A DNA stretch of 52,096 nucleotides from VBAS01 sp964581455 (GTDB lineage: Bacteria; Bacteroidota; Bacteroidia; Chitinophagales; Chitinophagaceae). The notes beneath the pieces are model-generated. The model saw only the letters and a list, made by a program, of their open reading frames with translations, was not told the DNA's origin and made no database searches. Positions 17,758 to 26,768 of this stretch are shown here, piece by piece (positions within the stretch are counted from its first letter, which is position 1; every line of letters begins with the position of its first letter). The stretch is from NCBI GenBank assembly GCA_964581455.1, contig CAZOOT010000008.1, positions 1 to 52,096 on the forward strand. Reading direction: 5' to 3'. The translations under genes were made by a program, and so were the position numbers.

Positions 17758-18849
17758 TCATTTTACTGCTACTGCAATTTTTGAATCTGCAGTACCATAA
17801 TATAAAAACCATTTTCCTTTATACTGAACCAGCCCTTCTACAAAACAGACCTGGTTTACCTGCCCACTTATTTCGTAGGGTTTATCAGGTTTAATAAAGT
17901 AGTTATTCATACGGTCAAGCACTTTCCCCGGATCATTTTTGTCCAATAAAATTTGCGAAGCAGCATAAGTACCTTCTGCGAGACTGGTATCTCCCTTTTC
18001 CTTCACGTTGCGACTATTATAAATGAGGACAATTCCCTTATCTGTAAACATTGCCGGCGGGCCAGGTTCTACCAGGTCACTATCAAACTTTCCTTTTCTG
18101 GGCCCAAAAACACTCAATAACGTCCCATCATTTTTTTCTATAGGAGTCCAGTTTATCAAATCATCGGAACTGGCAAGAAAAATATCAGTATCTCCCCAGT
18201 ACATCCAATACTTGTTGTTAATTTTTACAGCAACGGGAGTTCCGGTTGTGAAATCACTGACCACTGCTCCGGATTTACTCCATGTATTGAGGTATTGACC
18301 ATTATTTGCTTTTGCAAAAACAGGTCCATGTTTTTTCCAGTGATAAAGATCAGTTGAACTGGCTACCATTAGTCTTGCTTTATCTCCGTCATATGAAGTA
18401 TAATTTAGATAATAGATTCCATTTCCATCCTCAACTATCCTTGGGTCTTCACAACCACCTTCCCATTCGTATTTAGACAGGGAGTCTTTTTCAGGAAATA
18501 ATACCGGGGTAGGTTGTTTTGTAAAATGAAAACCATCTGTACTCCAGGCCAAACCAATTCTTGAAGTACCTGCAAATTTGCCAATACTGTCTTCTGCTCT
18601 GTATAATAGAAACAATGTATCGTGCCGCACTATTGCAGCCGGGTTAAATACATCTTTCTCTTCCCATTTTACTTCTGTGTTTCTTACCGGACAAATAAAA
18701 GTTGACTGTAAATCATAGTTGATAACAGGATTTACATCATCCGCTTTTATAAATGGCAGTAATGCCCATTCGGGAGTTGTATTTATCTCTGCAATATCAT
18801 TGCAGTTAATAAAGGAAAGAGCAATTAATGCAAAAAAGAGTTTTCTCAT
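17758..18849 (-). CDS. GH130-like glycosidase/phosphorylase lipoprotein
   Basis: A 363-residue exported protein. The signal peptide ends in SFINC, with Cys16 a likely lipidation site, although Asn at -1 is unusual. The mature part is a five-bladed propeller of the GH43/GH130 kind: NPAAIVRHDTLFLLYRAED near 70-88, SRIGLAWSTDGFHF, GGCEDPRIVEDGNGIYYLNY, and KARLMVASSTDLYHWKKHGP. The YRAED and EDPRI motifs are characteristic of GH130, whose members act on mannosides by phosphorolysis or hydrolysis. Substrate is not predictable here, and no SusC/SusD pair or other sugar gene is next to it. It lies about 100 bases upstream of gldA on the same strand. Confidence 0.82.
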   Translation of the reverse strand: MRKLFFALIALSFINCNDIAEINTTPEWALLPFIKADDVNPVINYDLQSTFICPVRNTEVKWEEKDVFNPAAIVRHDTLFLLYRAEDSIGKFAGTSRIGLAWSTDGFHFTKQPTPVLFPEKDSLSKYEWEGGCEDPRIVEDGNGIYYLNYTSYDGDKARLMVASSTDLYHWKKHGPVFAKANNGQYLNTWSKSGAVVSDFTTGTPVAVKINNKYWMYWGDTDIFLASSDDLINWTPIEKNDGTLLSVFGPRKGKFDSDLVEPGPPAMFTDKGIVLIYNSRNVKEKGDTSLAEGTYAASQILLDKNDPGKVLDRMNNYFIKPDKPYEISGQVNQVCFVEGLVQYKGKWFLYYGTADSKIAVAVK

Positions 18850-19011
18850 TTTATAAACTTAAGTCTTATTTGTATTCTAAAGACGTTAACAGCTTTAATT
18901 TTATTTCCAGTAAATATTTGATCCTTCTCCTGGTCTGCTTGCCAGGGAGCAAAAATAATTTCTTTTTATACAAGCTTCGGCTTAATTTACCGTACAAATT
19001 AGTTAACCACC

Positions 19012-20289
19012 ATGACCAGTTTAATTTCAGTTCTTTTTATAATTGGATACCTGGCTATCATTTTCGAACATCCGCTTCGTATTAACAAAGCAGCATCAGC
19101 CATCTTCACCGGTGTTTTATGCTGGGCCATTTTTGCATTATTTAATGGCGACAAAGAAATTGTTGCCGAACAATTATCACATCATTTTATAGATATTGGT
19201 GGTATTTTGTTTTTCCTGTTAGGGGCCATGGTGATCGTAGAACTTGTAGATGCACATGATGGATTTGTGATTATTACAGAAAGAATACAGAGCACAAATA
19301 AGAAAAAATTAATTTGGCTGATTGGATTTATCACTTTTTTTCTTTCTGCCATCCTGGACAATCTTACCACTACGATTGTCATGGTTTCTTTACTTCGTAA
19401 ACTAATTCCTGATTCCAGAGACAGGTTATTTTTTGCAGCACTGGTTGTTATTGCAGCCAATGCAGGGGGCGCCTGGAGTCCTATAGGAGATGTAACTACC
19501 ACTATGTTGTGGATCGGAGGGCAGATAACTACTTTCAGCATTATTATAAAAACCTTTCTTCCTTCGTTGATTTCATTTGTTGTGCCTGCTTTTTTCATTT
19601 CACTTATTTTAAAGGGAAAGCTGGAAAGGAGTGTTACAAAAAAAGAACAATTGTCCAGCACAGCATCGGAGAGAAGTACAGTGTTCCTCTTTGGAGTCGG
19701 CAGTTTAATTTTTGTACCTGTCTTCAAAACAGTCACACATCTTCCCCCTTATATGGGAATCTTATTTGGGCTTGGTTTAATGTGGATAGTTACAGAATTG
19801 ATCCATAGTAATAAAAGTGAAGAGGAAAAGGGACTGCTTTCAGTAAATCATGCTTTACGAAAAGTGGATACACCCAGTATTCTTTTTTTTATGGGTATCT
19901 TATTAAGCGTATCGGCTTTGCAGTCAACAGGAGTTTTACAATCTATTGCTGCTTCATTGGATAATTCTATTGGCGACATCAGAATCATTACAATGGTGAT
20001 TGGTTTATTATCTGCAATTGTTGATAACGTTCCTTTGGTGGCAGCTGCCCAGGGAATGTATACCCTTGAACAATTTCCAACGGATCATTATTTCTGGGAG
20101 TTTCTTGCCTATTGTGCCGGTACTGGTGGCAGTATTTTAATTATTGGATCGGCAGCAGGTGTAGCAGCTATGGGTATGGAAAAAATTCATTTTTTCTGGT
20201 ATCTGAAAAAAGTAACCTGGCTGGCTTTAATAGGTTACCTGGCGGGGGCTGCCATATATTTAATGCAGCATTATTTTCTTAATTTATAA
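19012..20289 (+). CDS. nhaD: NhaD-type sodium/proton antiporter
   Basis: A 425-residue inner-membrane protein with about 12 hydrophobic helices. NhaD features are the N-terminal IGYLAIIFEHPLRINKAASA, FFLSAILDNLTTTIVMVSLL near 105-125, NAGGAWSPIGDVTTTMLW near 150-168, and the late IVDNVPLVAAAQGMY and GTGGSILIIGSAAGVAAMG blocks. It expels sodium in exchange for protons and so controls pH and sodium. The stop codon is interleaved with that of the convergent carbonic anhydrase gene: the palindrome TTATAA supplies both TAA codons. Confidence 0.94.
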   Translation: MTSLISVLFIIGYLAIIFEHPLRINKAASAIFTGVLCWAIFALFNGDKEIVAEQLSHHFIDIGGILFFLLGAMVIVELVDAHDGFVIITERIQSTNKKKLIWLIGFITFFLSAILDNLTTTIVMVSLLRKLIPDSRDRLFFAALVVIAANAGGAWSPIGDVTTTMLWIGGQITTFSIIIKTFLPSLISFVVPAFFISLILKGKLERSVTKKEQLSSTASERSTVFLFGVGSLIFVPVFKTVTHLPPYMGILFGLGLMWIVTELIHSNKSEEEKGLLSVNHALRKVDTPSILFFMGILLSVSALQSTGVLQSIAASLDNSIGDIRIITMVIGLLSAIVDNVPLVAAAQGMYTLEQFPTDHYFWEFLAYCAGTGGSILIIGSAAGVAAMGMEKIHFFWYLKKVTWLALIGYLAGAAIYLMQHYFLNL

Positions 20290-20919
20290 CGGGTCATATT
20301 GATAAATATCATCTAAAGAATCACCGGATTTCATTTCCATAATAGGATTGATAATGCCATCATGAAGATCATAAACCCACCCGTGTAATTCCGGCCGGTT
20401 TTCATTTTTCCATGCTTTCTGAATTATAGAAGTCTTTGCCAGGTTGATGACCTGTTCCTGCACATTCAATTCTATTAAACGGTTTAATTGCTTGTCCTTT
20501 TCTTCGATAGCTTCCAGTTCTTTCTGGTGAAACCGATAAACATCTTTTATATTTCTCAACCACATATTCAGGGTAAGATTAAAATCTGTTTTTGACAAAG
20601 CTGCTTTTACACCCCCACAGCCATAATGTCCGCAAACAACCACATGTTTTATTTTTAAATGATTGACAGCAAAATCCAGAACACTTAACATGTTTACATC
20701 TGTATTTACAACCAGGTTGGCTACATTTCGGTGAATGAAAATTTCTCCGGGTTCTGTTTGAGTAATTACATCGGGTGGTACACGGCTATCACTGCAACCG
20801 ATCCATAAAAATTCAGGAGTTTGAACATGCAAAAGCCGGTTAAAATATTCCGGATCAGTTTTCAGTTTTTCTTTTGCCCAGATCTTATTTTCTTCAAGTA
20901 ATTTAATGTACGGTTTCAT
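20284..20919 (-). CDS. can: Beta-class carbonic anhydrase
   Basis: A 211-residue zinc enzyme interconverting CO2 and bicarbonate. Zinc ligands are C42, H98 and C101, with the D44-R46 dyad in GCSDSRVPPD and the CGHYGCGGVKAAL block. FIHRNVANLV at 62-71 is also typical. Length and motifs fit the bacterial beta family. It is convergent with nhaD, sharing the last six bases, and lies 25 bases downstream of the small membrane protein gene on the same strand, so it may be read together with that gene and the MFS carrier. Confidence 0.96.
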   Translation of the reverse strand: MKPYIKLLEENKIWAKEKLKTDPEYFNRLLHVQTPEFLWIGCSDSRVPPDVITQTEPGEIFIHRNVANLVVNTDVNMLSVLDFAVNHLKIKHVVVCGHYGCGGVKAALSKTDFNLTLNMWLRNIKDVYRFHQKELEAIEEKDKQLNRLIELNVQEQVINLAKTSIIQKAWKNENRPELHGWVYDLHDGIINPIMEMKSGDSLDDIYQYDPL

Positions 20920-20944
20920 ATGGACAAAAATAACTGATAAACCT

Positions 20945-21196
20945 TTAATCGTTTATTTCATCCGAACTTTCAGGCAAATGTTCAAATTCGCCTTTTAGTG
21001 CATACCAGCCAAAGATCATCAGGCCGGCAGCTATAGGTGTGAATATGCCGATGATGATGACCCAGATTACGGGGTTATTGATGTCTTTGGTTCCTGCAGG
21101 ATCAATAAATTTTATTGCACCTGCCACTAAAAAATAAATACATGCCGGGGCAAGTATCAACCAAACCAATCCCAGATATTTTTTTAATACATTCAT
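20945..21196 (-). CDS. Small two-helix membrane protein
   Basis: An 83-residue protein with two membrane helices (about 9-30 and 43-67) and an acidic C-terminal tail (GEFEHLPESSDEIND). I do not recognise a named family with confidence. It starts 9 bases after the stop of the MFS carrier gene, so the two are almost certainly co-transcribed, and it may be an accessory subunit of that carrier. Confidence 0.8.
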   Translation of the reverse strand: MNVLKKYLGLVWLILAPACIYFLVAGAIKFIDPAGTKDINNPVIWVIIIGIFTPIAAGLMIFGWYALKGEFEHLPESSDEIND

Positions 21197-21205
21197 AAAA
21201 TTATT

Positions 21206-22735
21206 TTAGTCAGTTACATTTTCATCTATCTTATTCGTAAGATAAATGGTTCCGATTACCAGGCATAGTGCAGCCATTGCAATAGGATACCATAAACCAA
21301 CCAGCGGATCCAGCGGATAAGTAGTAGTCAGCAACAAACCTATAAAAGGTACAAGCCCTCCAAATACTCCATTACCGATATGATAAGGAAGGCTCATGGA
21401 AGTATATCTGATTTTGGTTGGAAATAGTTCTACCAGGAATGCTGCGATTGGTCCATACACCATTGTTACAAATAGGATCATAAAAAATACCAGCATGATA
21501 AATTTATAATAAACAGCGTTACTGACTTTAATACTTGAATATTTTATTGGAGATGTTGTTATGGTTTTGTTTGTAGAAATTGTATCGGTGTAGGATTTTG
21601 TAAACTGCCACCCATCATTTAATGAAATTATTTGAACATAATTAATTACTGAATCATTATTATTTAATAAGATTCCGGTTCTGATAATTTCATTATTATT
21701 TTCAGTTAATCCAATTGATGCTATCTGGGTTTCACTAATCATACTTTTTTCCAGAAATTCCGAAAATATAGGCCGGTAAAATAATATACCCAACAACATG
21801 CCGGTCATCATAATCCATTTTCTTCCGATCTTATCACTTAGCCATCCAAAAAAAACAAAGAAAGGTGTTGCAAAAACAATTGCCCAGAGCATAATTGTTC
21901 TGCTTTGACCGAATTCCAAATTACATCTGGTTTCTAAAAAACTCTGAGCATAAAACTGCCCTGTGTACCAGATAACACCCTGCCCCATGGCAGCACCAAA
22001 CAATGCCAGCAGCACCATTTTAAAATTTCCCTTATGAGAAAAACTTTCCTTCAATGGATTTACAGAAACATTCCCTTCCGCCTTTAGTTTGGAAAACATG
22101 GGAGATTCTTTCATCTTCAGCCGGATATAAATAGAAACAATTACCAGCAAAATAGAGATCCAGAACGGATAACGCCAACCACCCCATTCAGCATTGAAAT
22201 CAGCATCTGGCATATTCAGCTTTACAAGCATGATCACTCCCAGTGCAACAAATAATCCTAAAGTCGCGGTAGTTTGTATCCAGGAAGTATAAAAGCCTCT
22301 TTTACCTTTTGGGGAATGTTCTGCTACATAAGTTGCGGCACCGCCATATTCACCACCAAGGGCAAGACCCTGTACTAGTCTTAACAGAAGTACAAGTACT
22401 GGCGCTGCAATTCCAATTGTTTTATACCCGGGTATCAGGCCAATCAGAAAAGTAGAGCCGCCCATTAATACGAGGGTAAGCAGGAAAGTATATTTTCTTC
22501 CAATCAGGTCTCCCAACCTTCCAAATACGAGGGCGCCAAAGGGACGAACGATAAAGCCGGCTGCAAAAATTGCCAGGGTGGAAAGTAAAGCGGCAGTAGG
22601 ATTTCCTTCGGGGAAAAACTGCATACTGATTGTTTTGGCCAGCATTCCAAAAATGTAAAAATCATACCATTCAATCATGGTGCCAACAGAAGATGCAGCG
22701 ATCACCTTCCATATTCCTTTTGATTCATTTTTCAT
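21206..22735 (-). CDS. MFS transporter, metabolite:H+ symporter type, with a periplasmic insert
   Basis: A 509-residue carrier. The first half is typical of the metabolite:H+ symporter group: GTMIEWYDFYIFGML near 14-28, the loop GRLGDLIGRKYTFLLTL, and LRLVQGLALGGEYGGAATYVAEHSP. The second half has GWLSDKIGRKWIMM and a late VELFPTKIRYTSMSLPYHIG block. Between helices there is an extra polar stretch at about residues 330-410, rich in Asn, Thr and Ser, that the usual family members lack; it should lie outside the membrane. Substrates of this group are organic acids or osmolytes such as proline and betaine. The divergent acs gene makes a carboxylate substrate attractive, but that is inference. 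Confidence 0.88.
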   Translation of the reverse strand: MKNESKGIWKVIAASSVGTMIEWYDFYIFGMLAKTISMQFFPEGNPTAALLSTLAIFAAGFIVRPFGALVFGRLGDLIGRKYTFLLTLVLMGGSTFLIGLIPGYKTIGIAAPVLVLLLRLVQGLALGGEYGGAATYVAEHSPKGKRGFYTSWIQTTATLGLFVALGVIMLVKLNMPDADFNAEWGGWRYPFWISILLVIVSIYIRLKMKESPMFSKLKAEGNVSVNPLKESFSHKGNFKMVLLALFGAAMGQGVIWYTGQFYAQSFLETRCNLEFGQSRTIMLWAIVFATPFFVFFGWLSDKIGRKWIMMTGMLLGILFYRPIFSEFLEKSMISETQIASIGLTENNNEIIRTGILLNNNDSVINYVQIISLNDGWQFTKSYTDTISTNKTITTSPIKYSSIKVSNAVYYKFIMLVFFMILFVTMVYGPIAAFLVELFPTKIRYTSMSLPYHIGNGVFGGLVPFIGLLLTTTYPLDPLVGLWYPIAMAALCLVIGTIYLTNKIDENVTD

Positions 22736-22863
22736 AAACTACTGAGGAGAGATATCGTTGGTTTTAAAACTGAAAAATACGATACTTTATAAAGAATAAT
22801 TAATCAAATAAAAATTCATTCATAAAAACTAAATTTACCTTTCAGCTAATCAGATATAAGTAT

Positions 22864-24807
22864 ATGAGCTACCAACAACCGGCTTACCCTTTCCAGATTC
22901 AAACAATAGAGCAATATGAAAGAGCCTACCGCGTAAGTGTAAACCAGCCGGAAGAATACTGGGCTTCTGTTGCCAAACATTTTCAGTGGAAAAAAACCTG
23001 GGAGAAAGTATTGGAATGGAATTTTAAAGAGCCAGATGTAAAATGGTTTCAGGGTGCAAAACTGAACATAACTGAAAATTGTCTTGACAGACATTTGGCT
23101 GATAAGTCTGATGTGCCTGCTATTATCTGGGAGCCGAATAATCCGGAAGACAGAGTAAGAGTTGTTACTTATTCAATTTTGCATAAAAGGGTTTGTCAGT
23201 TTGCACAGGTTTTAAAAAACAATGGTGTAAAAAAAGGAGATCGTGTTTGTATATACATGGGCATGGTGCCGGAACTGTCTTATGCAGTATTGGCCTGTGC
23301 AAGAATTGGGGCAATTCACAGTGTCATCTTTGGAGGATTTTCAGCACAGAGTATTTCTGACAGACTGGAAGATGCACAGGCAGAATTTATTGTTACCTGC
23401 GATGGTGCATACAGGGGCGGAAAAGATATTCCTTTAAAAAGTATTATTGATGATGCATTAATTGGAAACAAAACTATAAAAAGAGTAATAGTATATACAA
23501 GAACCCGGACACCTGTTTCGATGATGAAAGGACGTGATGTGTGGTGGGAAGATGAAATGAGTAAAGTGATGGAATCAATTCCTGATGAGGATTATGGCAA
23601 AGCAGAAATAATGGATGCAGAAGATCCTTTATTTATTTTATATACATCCGGTAGCACCGGAAAGCCAAAAGGAGTTGTTCATAGTTCTGCAGGATATATG
23701 GTTTGGACTACTTACACTTTTGTAAATGTGTTTCAATACAAACCGGGACAGGTGCATTTTTGTACAGCTGATATTGGTTGGATAACCGGGCATAGTTACA
23801 TTCTCTATGGTACTTTATGTGCCGGAGCAACATCTGTTATGTTTGAAGGAATTCCAACATGGCCTGATGCCGGAAGATTTTGGGATATTATTGATAAACA
23901 TAAAGTAAATATTCTTTACACTGCACCTACTGCCATCAGAAGTTTAATGAGTTATGGGTTGGAACCGCTCAATGGAAAAGACCTGTCAACCTTAAAAGTG
24001 TTGGGAACAGTAGGTGAACCTATTAATGAAGAAGCCTGGCATTGGTATAATGAAAACATTGGAAAGAAAAAATGCCCGATAGTAGATACCTGGTGGCAAA
24101 CAGAAACCGGGGGAATTTTAATCTCAAACCTTGCGGGGATTACTCCTGCAAAACCCGGATGGGCTACCTTGCCTTTACCCGGAGTCGTTTTAAAAATTGT
24201 AGATGATAAAGGTCAGGAAGTAAAAAATAAAGAAGATGGATTCATAAAAGGGAATTTATGCATTGCTGCACCATGGCCATCCATTATCCGTACAACTTAT
24301 GGCGACCATGACCGCTGTAAGAAAAATTATTTTGAGCTCTACGAGAATTTATATTTTACCGGAGATGGAGTTTTAAAAGATGAAAATGGTTTTTATAAAA
24401 TAACCGGCAGGGTTGATGATGTATTAAATGTAAGCGGTCACAGGATCGGTACTGCGGAAGTTGAAAATGCAATTAATATGCATGCAGGTGTGGTGGAAAG
24501 TGCAGTAGTAGGTTTCCCGCATGATGTAAAAGGACAAGGCATCTATGCATTTGTAATTTTTAATGCGAAACACAAGGAAGAAGAATTGACCCGAATGGAT
24601 ATTTTGCAAACCGTGTCCCGAATTATTGGTTCTATTGCCAAGCCCGATAAAATTCAGTTTGTTTCCGGATTGCCAAAAACGCGAAGTGGAAAAATCATGC
24701 GAAGGATATTGCGCAAAATTGCCGAAGGAGAAACATCCAATCTTGGAGATACAACTACATTGTTGGATCCTGCGGTAGTAGATGAAATAAAAAATAACCG
24801 TGTGTAA
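22864..24807 (+). CDS. acs: Acetyl-CoA synthetase (AMP-forming)
   Basis: A 647-residue enzyme activating acetate to acetyl-CoA through acetyl-AMP. It carries the P-loop-like YTSGSTGKPKGVVHSSAGY, the acetate-pocket motif DTWWQTETGG, the hinge GRVDDVLNVSGHRIGTAEVE, and KTRSGKIMRR with Lys610, the residue acetylated by Pat-type enzymes in other bacteria. The N-terminal YERAYRVSVNQPEEYWA block is also typical. Length is as expected. It is divergent from the MFS carrier gene across a 128-base gap and is followed by a clear terminator, so it is probably a single-gene unit. Confidence 0.97.
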   Translation: MSYQQPAYPFQIQTIEQYERAYRVSVNQPEEYWASVAKHFQWKKTWEKVLEWNFKEPDVKWFQGAKLNITENCLDRHLADKSDVPAIIWEPNNPEDRVRVVTYSILHKRVCQFAQVLKNNGVKKGDRVCIYMGMVPELSYAVLACARIGAIHSVIFGGFSAQSISDRLEDAQAEFIVTCDGAYRGGKDIPLKSIIDDALIGNKTIKRVIVYTRTRTPVSMMKGRDVWWEDEMSKVMESIPDEDYGKAEIMDAEDPLFILYTSGSTGKPKGVVHSSAGYMVWTTYTFVNVFQYKPGQVHFCTADIGWITGHSYILYGTLCAGATSVMFEGIPTWPDAGRFWDIIDKHKVNILYTAPTAIRSLMSYGLEPLNGKDLSTLKVLGTVGEPINEEAWHWYNENIGKKKCPIVDTWWQTETGGILISNLAGITPAKPGWATLPLPGVVLKIVDDKGQEVKNKEDGFIKGNLCIAAPWPSIIRTTYGDHDRCKKNYFELYENLYFTGDGVLKDENGFYKITGRVDDVLNVSGHRIGTAEVENAINMHAGVVESAVVGFPHDVKGQGIYAFVIFNAKHKEEELTRMDILQTVSRIIGSIAKPDKIQFVSGLPKTRSGKIMRRILRKIAEGETSNLGDTTTLLDPAVVDEIKNNRV

Positions 24808-24812
24808 AAAAG

Positions 24813-24837
24813 AAAAGCAGCCGGGTCAGCTGCTTTT
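24813..24837 (+). terminator. Rho-independent terminator of acs
   Basis: Stem AAAAGCAGC / GCTGCTTTT with a 7-base loop, 5 bases after the acs stop codon; the T tract is partly within the stem. Confidence 0.85.
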
Positions 24838-24978
24838 AAAGGTTTTTCTGATTATTCGATGATGGGTAGTAACTAAACCGATGCGAATTTAGGAGCAGAA
24901 TCCAGACTGACAAAATCCGGGCAAAAAATATGATAAGAAAATATCCACATTCTTTCAGCATCTTCAAAAACGAAAATC

Positions 24979-24986
24979 TATTTTTG
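24979..24986 (+). promoter_or_regulatory. -7 promoter box of the alpha/beta hydrolase gene
   Basis: TATTTTTG matches the Bacteroidota -7 consensus TAnnTTTG 19 bases before the start codon. The -33 side has only a weak TTTC at a 22-base spacing. The rest of the 198-base gap shows nothing else beyond the acs terminator. Confidence 0.45.
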
Positions 24987-25005
24987 ATGACCCGTTAACC
25001 ACATA

Positions 25006-25980
25006 ATGAGAAATCAAACAGCAAGGAAAAAATACAAGATTGTTCTTATCTGGATCCTGAAAGTTTTATTGGTTCAATTCTTTCTGATCAATATCAGTGC
25101 TGCATTTCATGCATATAAGCTTACTCATTTTTATGATGAAGAAAAAGTTAGAAACCTTAAACCATCCACCGGCACGTTCTTTCTTCGTACATGGCGTTTA
25201 ATGGTTGGTAAAAAAATTCCTAAATCGCTAATTCAAAATTATCCGGCGTATGACTATGAAACGGTGCAGTTTTCAACAAAGAATGGAACTGAAATTGAAG
25301 GCTGGTGGATGAAAGCAGATTCCTCTGTTGGAACTGCCATTCTTTTTCATGGGTTATTAACTAATAAAAGCTCATTGCTCGGAGAAGCTTATGAATTTCT
25401 GGAAATGGGGTATAATACTTTGCTGATAGATGCGAGAGCTCATGGAAATAGCAGTGGGATTGCAAATTCTATTGGGGCAAATGAAAGTGAAGAAGTGAAA
25501 CTTGCTTATGATCATGTAAAGAACAATGGGGAAAAAAATATTATTTTATGGGGAATATCCATGGGTGCTGCAATGATCACTAAAGCTATTAATGATTATA
25601 ACATTGCTCCATCAAAAATAATTCTTGAAATGCCCTTTGCAAGATTGCAGGATCATTTCAAAGCCAGGGCCAGGGTTTTAGGATTTCCTGATGAACCATT
25701 TGCGTTTTTTGTGACATTCTGGGCCGGAATAGAACAAGGTTTCTGGGGATTTGGATATAATACTTCAAACTATGCTAAAAAAATAAAATGCCCCGTGCTT
25801 TTACAATGGGGAACTGATGATACTTATGTATTGAGAAATGAAACAGAAAAAATATTTAAGAATATTTCATCTGCTCAAAAAGAACTGGTCATTTATCCTG
25901 GCGCAAGGCACCAGGCCTTACTGGGAGCAGATGCAGAAAAATGGAAAAGTACAGTTAGTTCCTTTTTGAGGAAATCCTAA
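25006..25980 (+). CDS. Alpha/beta hydrolase, membrane-anchored
   Basis: A 324-residue protein with one N-terminal hydrophobic helix (about 11-32) that should anchor it to the inner membrane. The catalytic triad is visible: Ser185 in the nucleophile elbow WGISMGAAM, Asp271 in WGTDDTYV, and His302 in GARHQALLG. The oxyanion segment is ILFHGLLTNKSSLLGEA. It resembles the serine aminopeptidase/BEM46-like hydrolases; the substrate is unknown. Its stop codon overlaps that of the convergent L,D-transpeptidase gene by 4 bases. Confidence 0.9.
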   Translation: MRNQTARKKYKIVLIWILKVLLVQFFLINISAAFHAYKLTHFYDEEKVRNLKPSTGTFFLRTWRLMVGKKIPKSLIQNYPAYDYETVQFSTKNGTEIEGWWMKADSSVGTAILFHGLLTNKSSLLGEAYEFLEMGYNTLLIDARAHGNSSGIANSIGANESEEVKLAYDHVKNNGEKNIILWGISMGAAMITKAINDYNIAPSKIILEMPFARLQDHFKARARVLGFPDEPFAFFVTFWAGIEQGFWGFGYNTSNYAKKIKCPVLLQWGTDDTYVLRNETEKIFKNISSAQKELVIYPGARHQALLGADAEKWKSTVSSFLRKS

Positions 25981-26531
25981 CGCCGGATTGTTACTTTAGT
26001 TCCATTGGGAATAAACCTGAACAATTCCTCCACGTCTTCATTCTTCATGGAAATACAGCCCAGTGTCCAATTCCTGTAGCGGTCAATTTGATAATCTTCA
26101 TGTGGCCAGGTGCCATGAATTCCTATTCCACCGCCTATTCTGGCAGCTGCGGGTATTTCACCTCTTGCTTTTCGCTGATTGAATTTTTCCCAGCTTTCTT
26201 TATTTGGATAATCAATAGAAATAAAGCGATGCCATTTATTATGTACTCTTTTATTATTTATTTTAAAAGTTCCCTCCGGAGTGTTCCGGTCACCTTCCAT
26301 TTTTTTATCTCCAAGGCTGTTATTTCCAAATACTACAGGATAAGTGGCAAACCAGCCCAGGCTGTCATAAACATACAGTTCATAATCAGATTTGTCTATC
26401 AGGATTTGAACAGTTCCTACCGGCCCGGGTTCTTTCAGAGAGTTAGATCTTAGATTCGAATTAAGTGGGTTTGCGGAAATTAAAAACAGGCTACTAAAAA
26501 AGAAGGAAGAAAAAAGGAAATGAGTTTTCAT
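25977..26531 (-). CDS. L,D-transpeptidase (YkuD family)
   Basis: A 184-residue exported protein: a signal peptide rich in Phe/Leu/Ser (about 1-20), then one YkuD domain. The catalytic part has IGIHGTWPHED with His139 and WTLGCISMKNEDVEELF with nucleophile Cys159, as in the HxGx...GCI/VRM motif. It would form 3-3 crosslinks in peptidoglycan or attach proteins to it. Starts at 26546 and 26564 are also open; I chose the ATG that gives the most ordinary signal peptide. Overlaps the hydrolase gene end by 4 bases. Confidence 0.9.
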   Translation of the reverse strand: MKTHFLFSSFFFSSLFLISANPLNSNLRSNSLKEPGPVGTVQILIDKSDYELYVYDSLGWFATYPVVFGNNSLGDKKMEGDRNTPEGTFKINNKRVHNKWHRFISIDYPNKESWEKFNQRKARGEIPAAARIGGGIGIHGTWPHEDYQIDRYRNWTLGCISMKNEDVEELFRFIPNGTKVTIRR

Positions 26532-26768
26532 AAATACAACTTTCATGTGCACAATTCTTTTCAAACGCTATGCCTCATTTTTTTATTTTACCAGGATTCA
26601 TTCTTTTAACGCAATGTTTACAAAAAAGATATAACACTAATAGTTTCCTTGCTCTGTTGTGTGGAAGGAATCACTGAAATATATTTTAAGTTGCTATTGC
26701 GCCCCGGGACTGAAGAATGGTAAAAAATCAGAAGTAAGGAGAATTAAGTATTTCCATGAATGAATTCC

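Noticed and set aside
18850..19011. Possible small RNA or riboswitch before nhaD (CTGG-N8-CCAG and AAGC-TTCG-GCTT stems)
   Set aside because: The stems are only four bases each, not arranged as any known element; chance is a sufficient explanation.
19182..19736. 184-codon minus-strand frame inside nhaD
   Set aside because: nhaD has a full set of membrane helices and family motifs; this is its antisense shadow.
26532..26768. 237-base gap searched for a gene, tRNA or terminator
   Set aside because: No frame with a good start, no cloverleaf and no strong hairpin; it probably holds only promoters that I cannot place.
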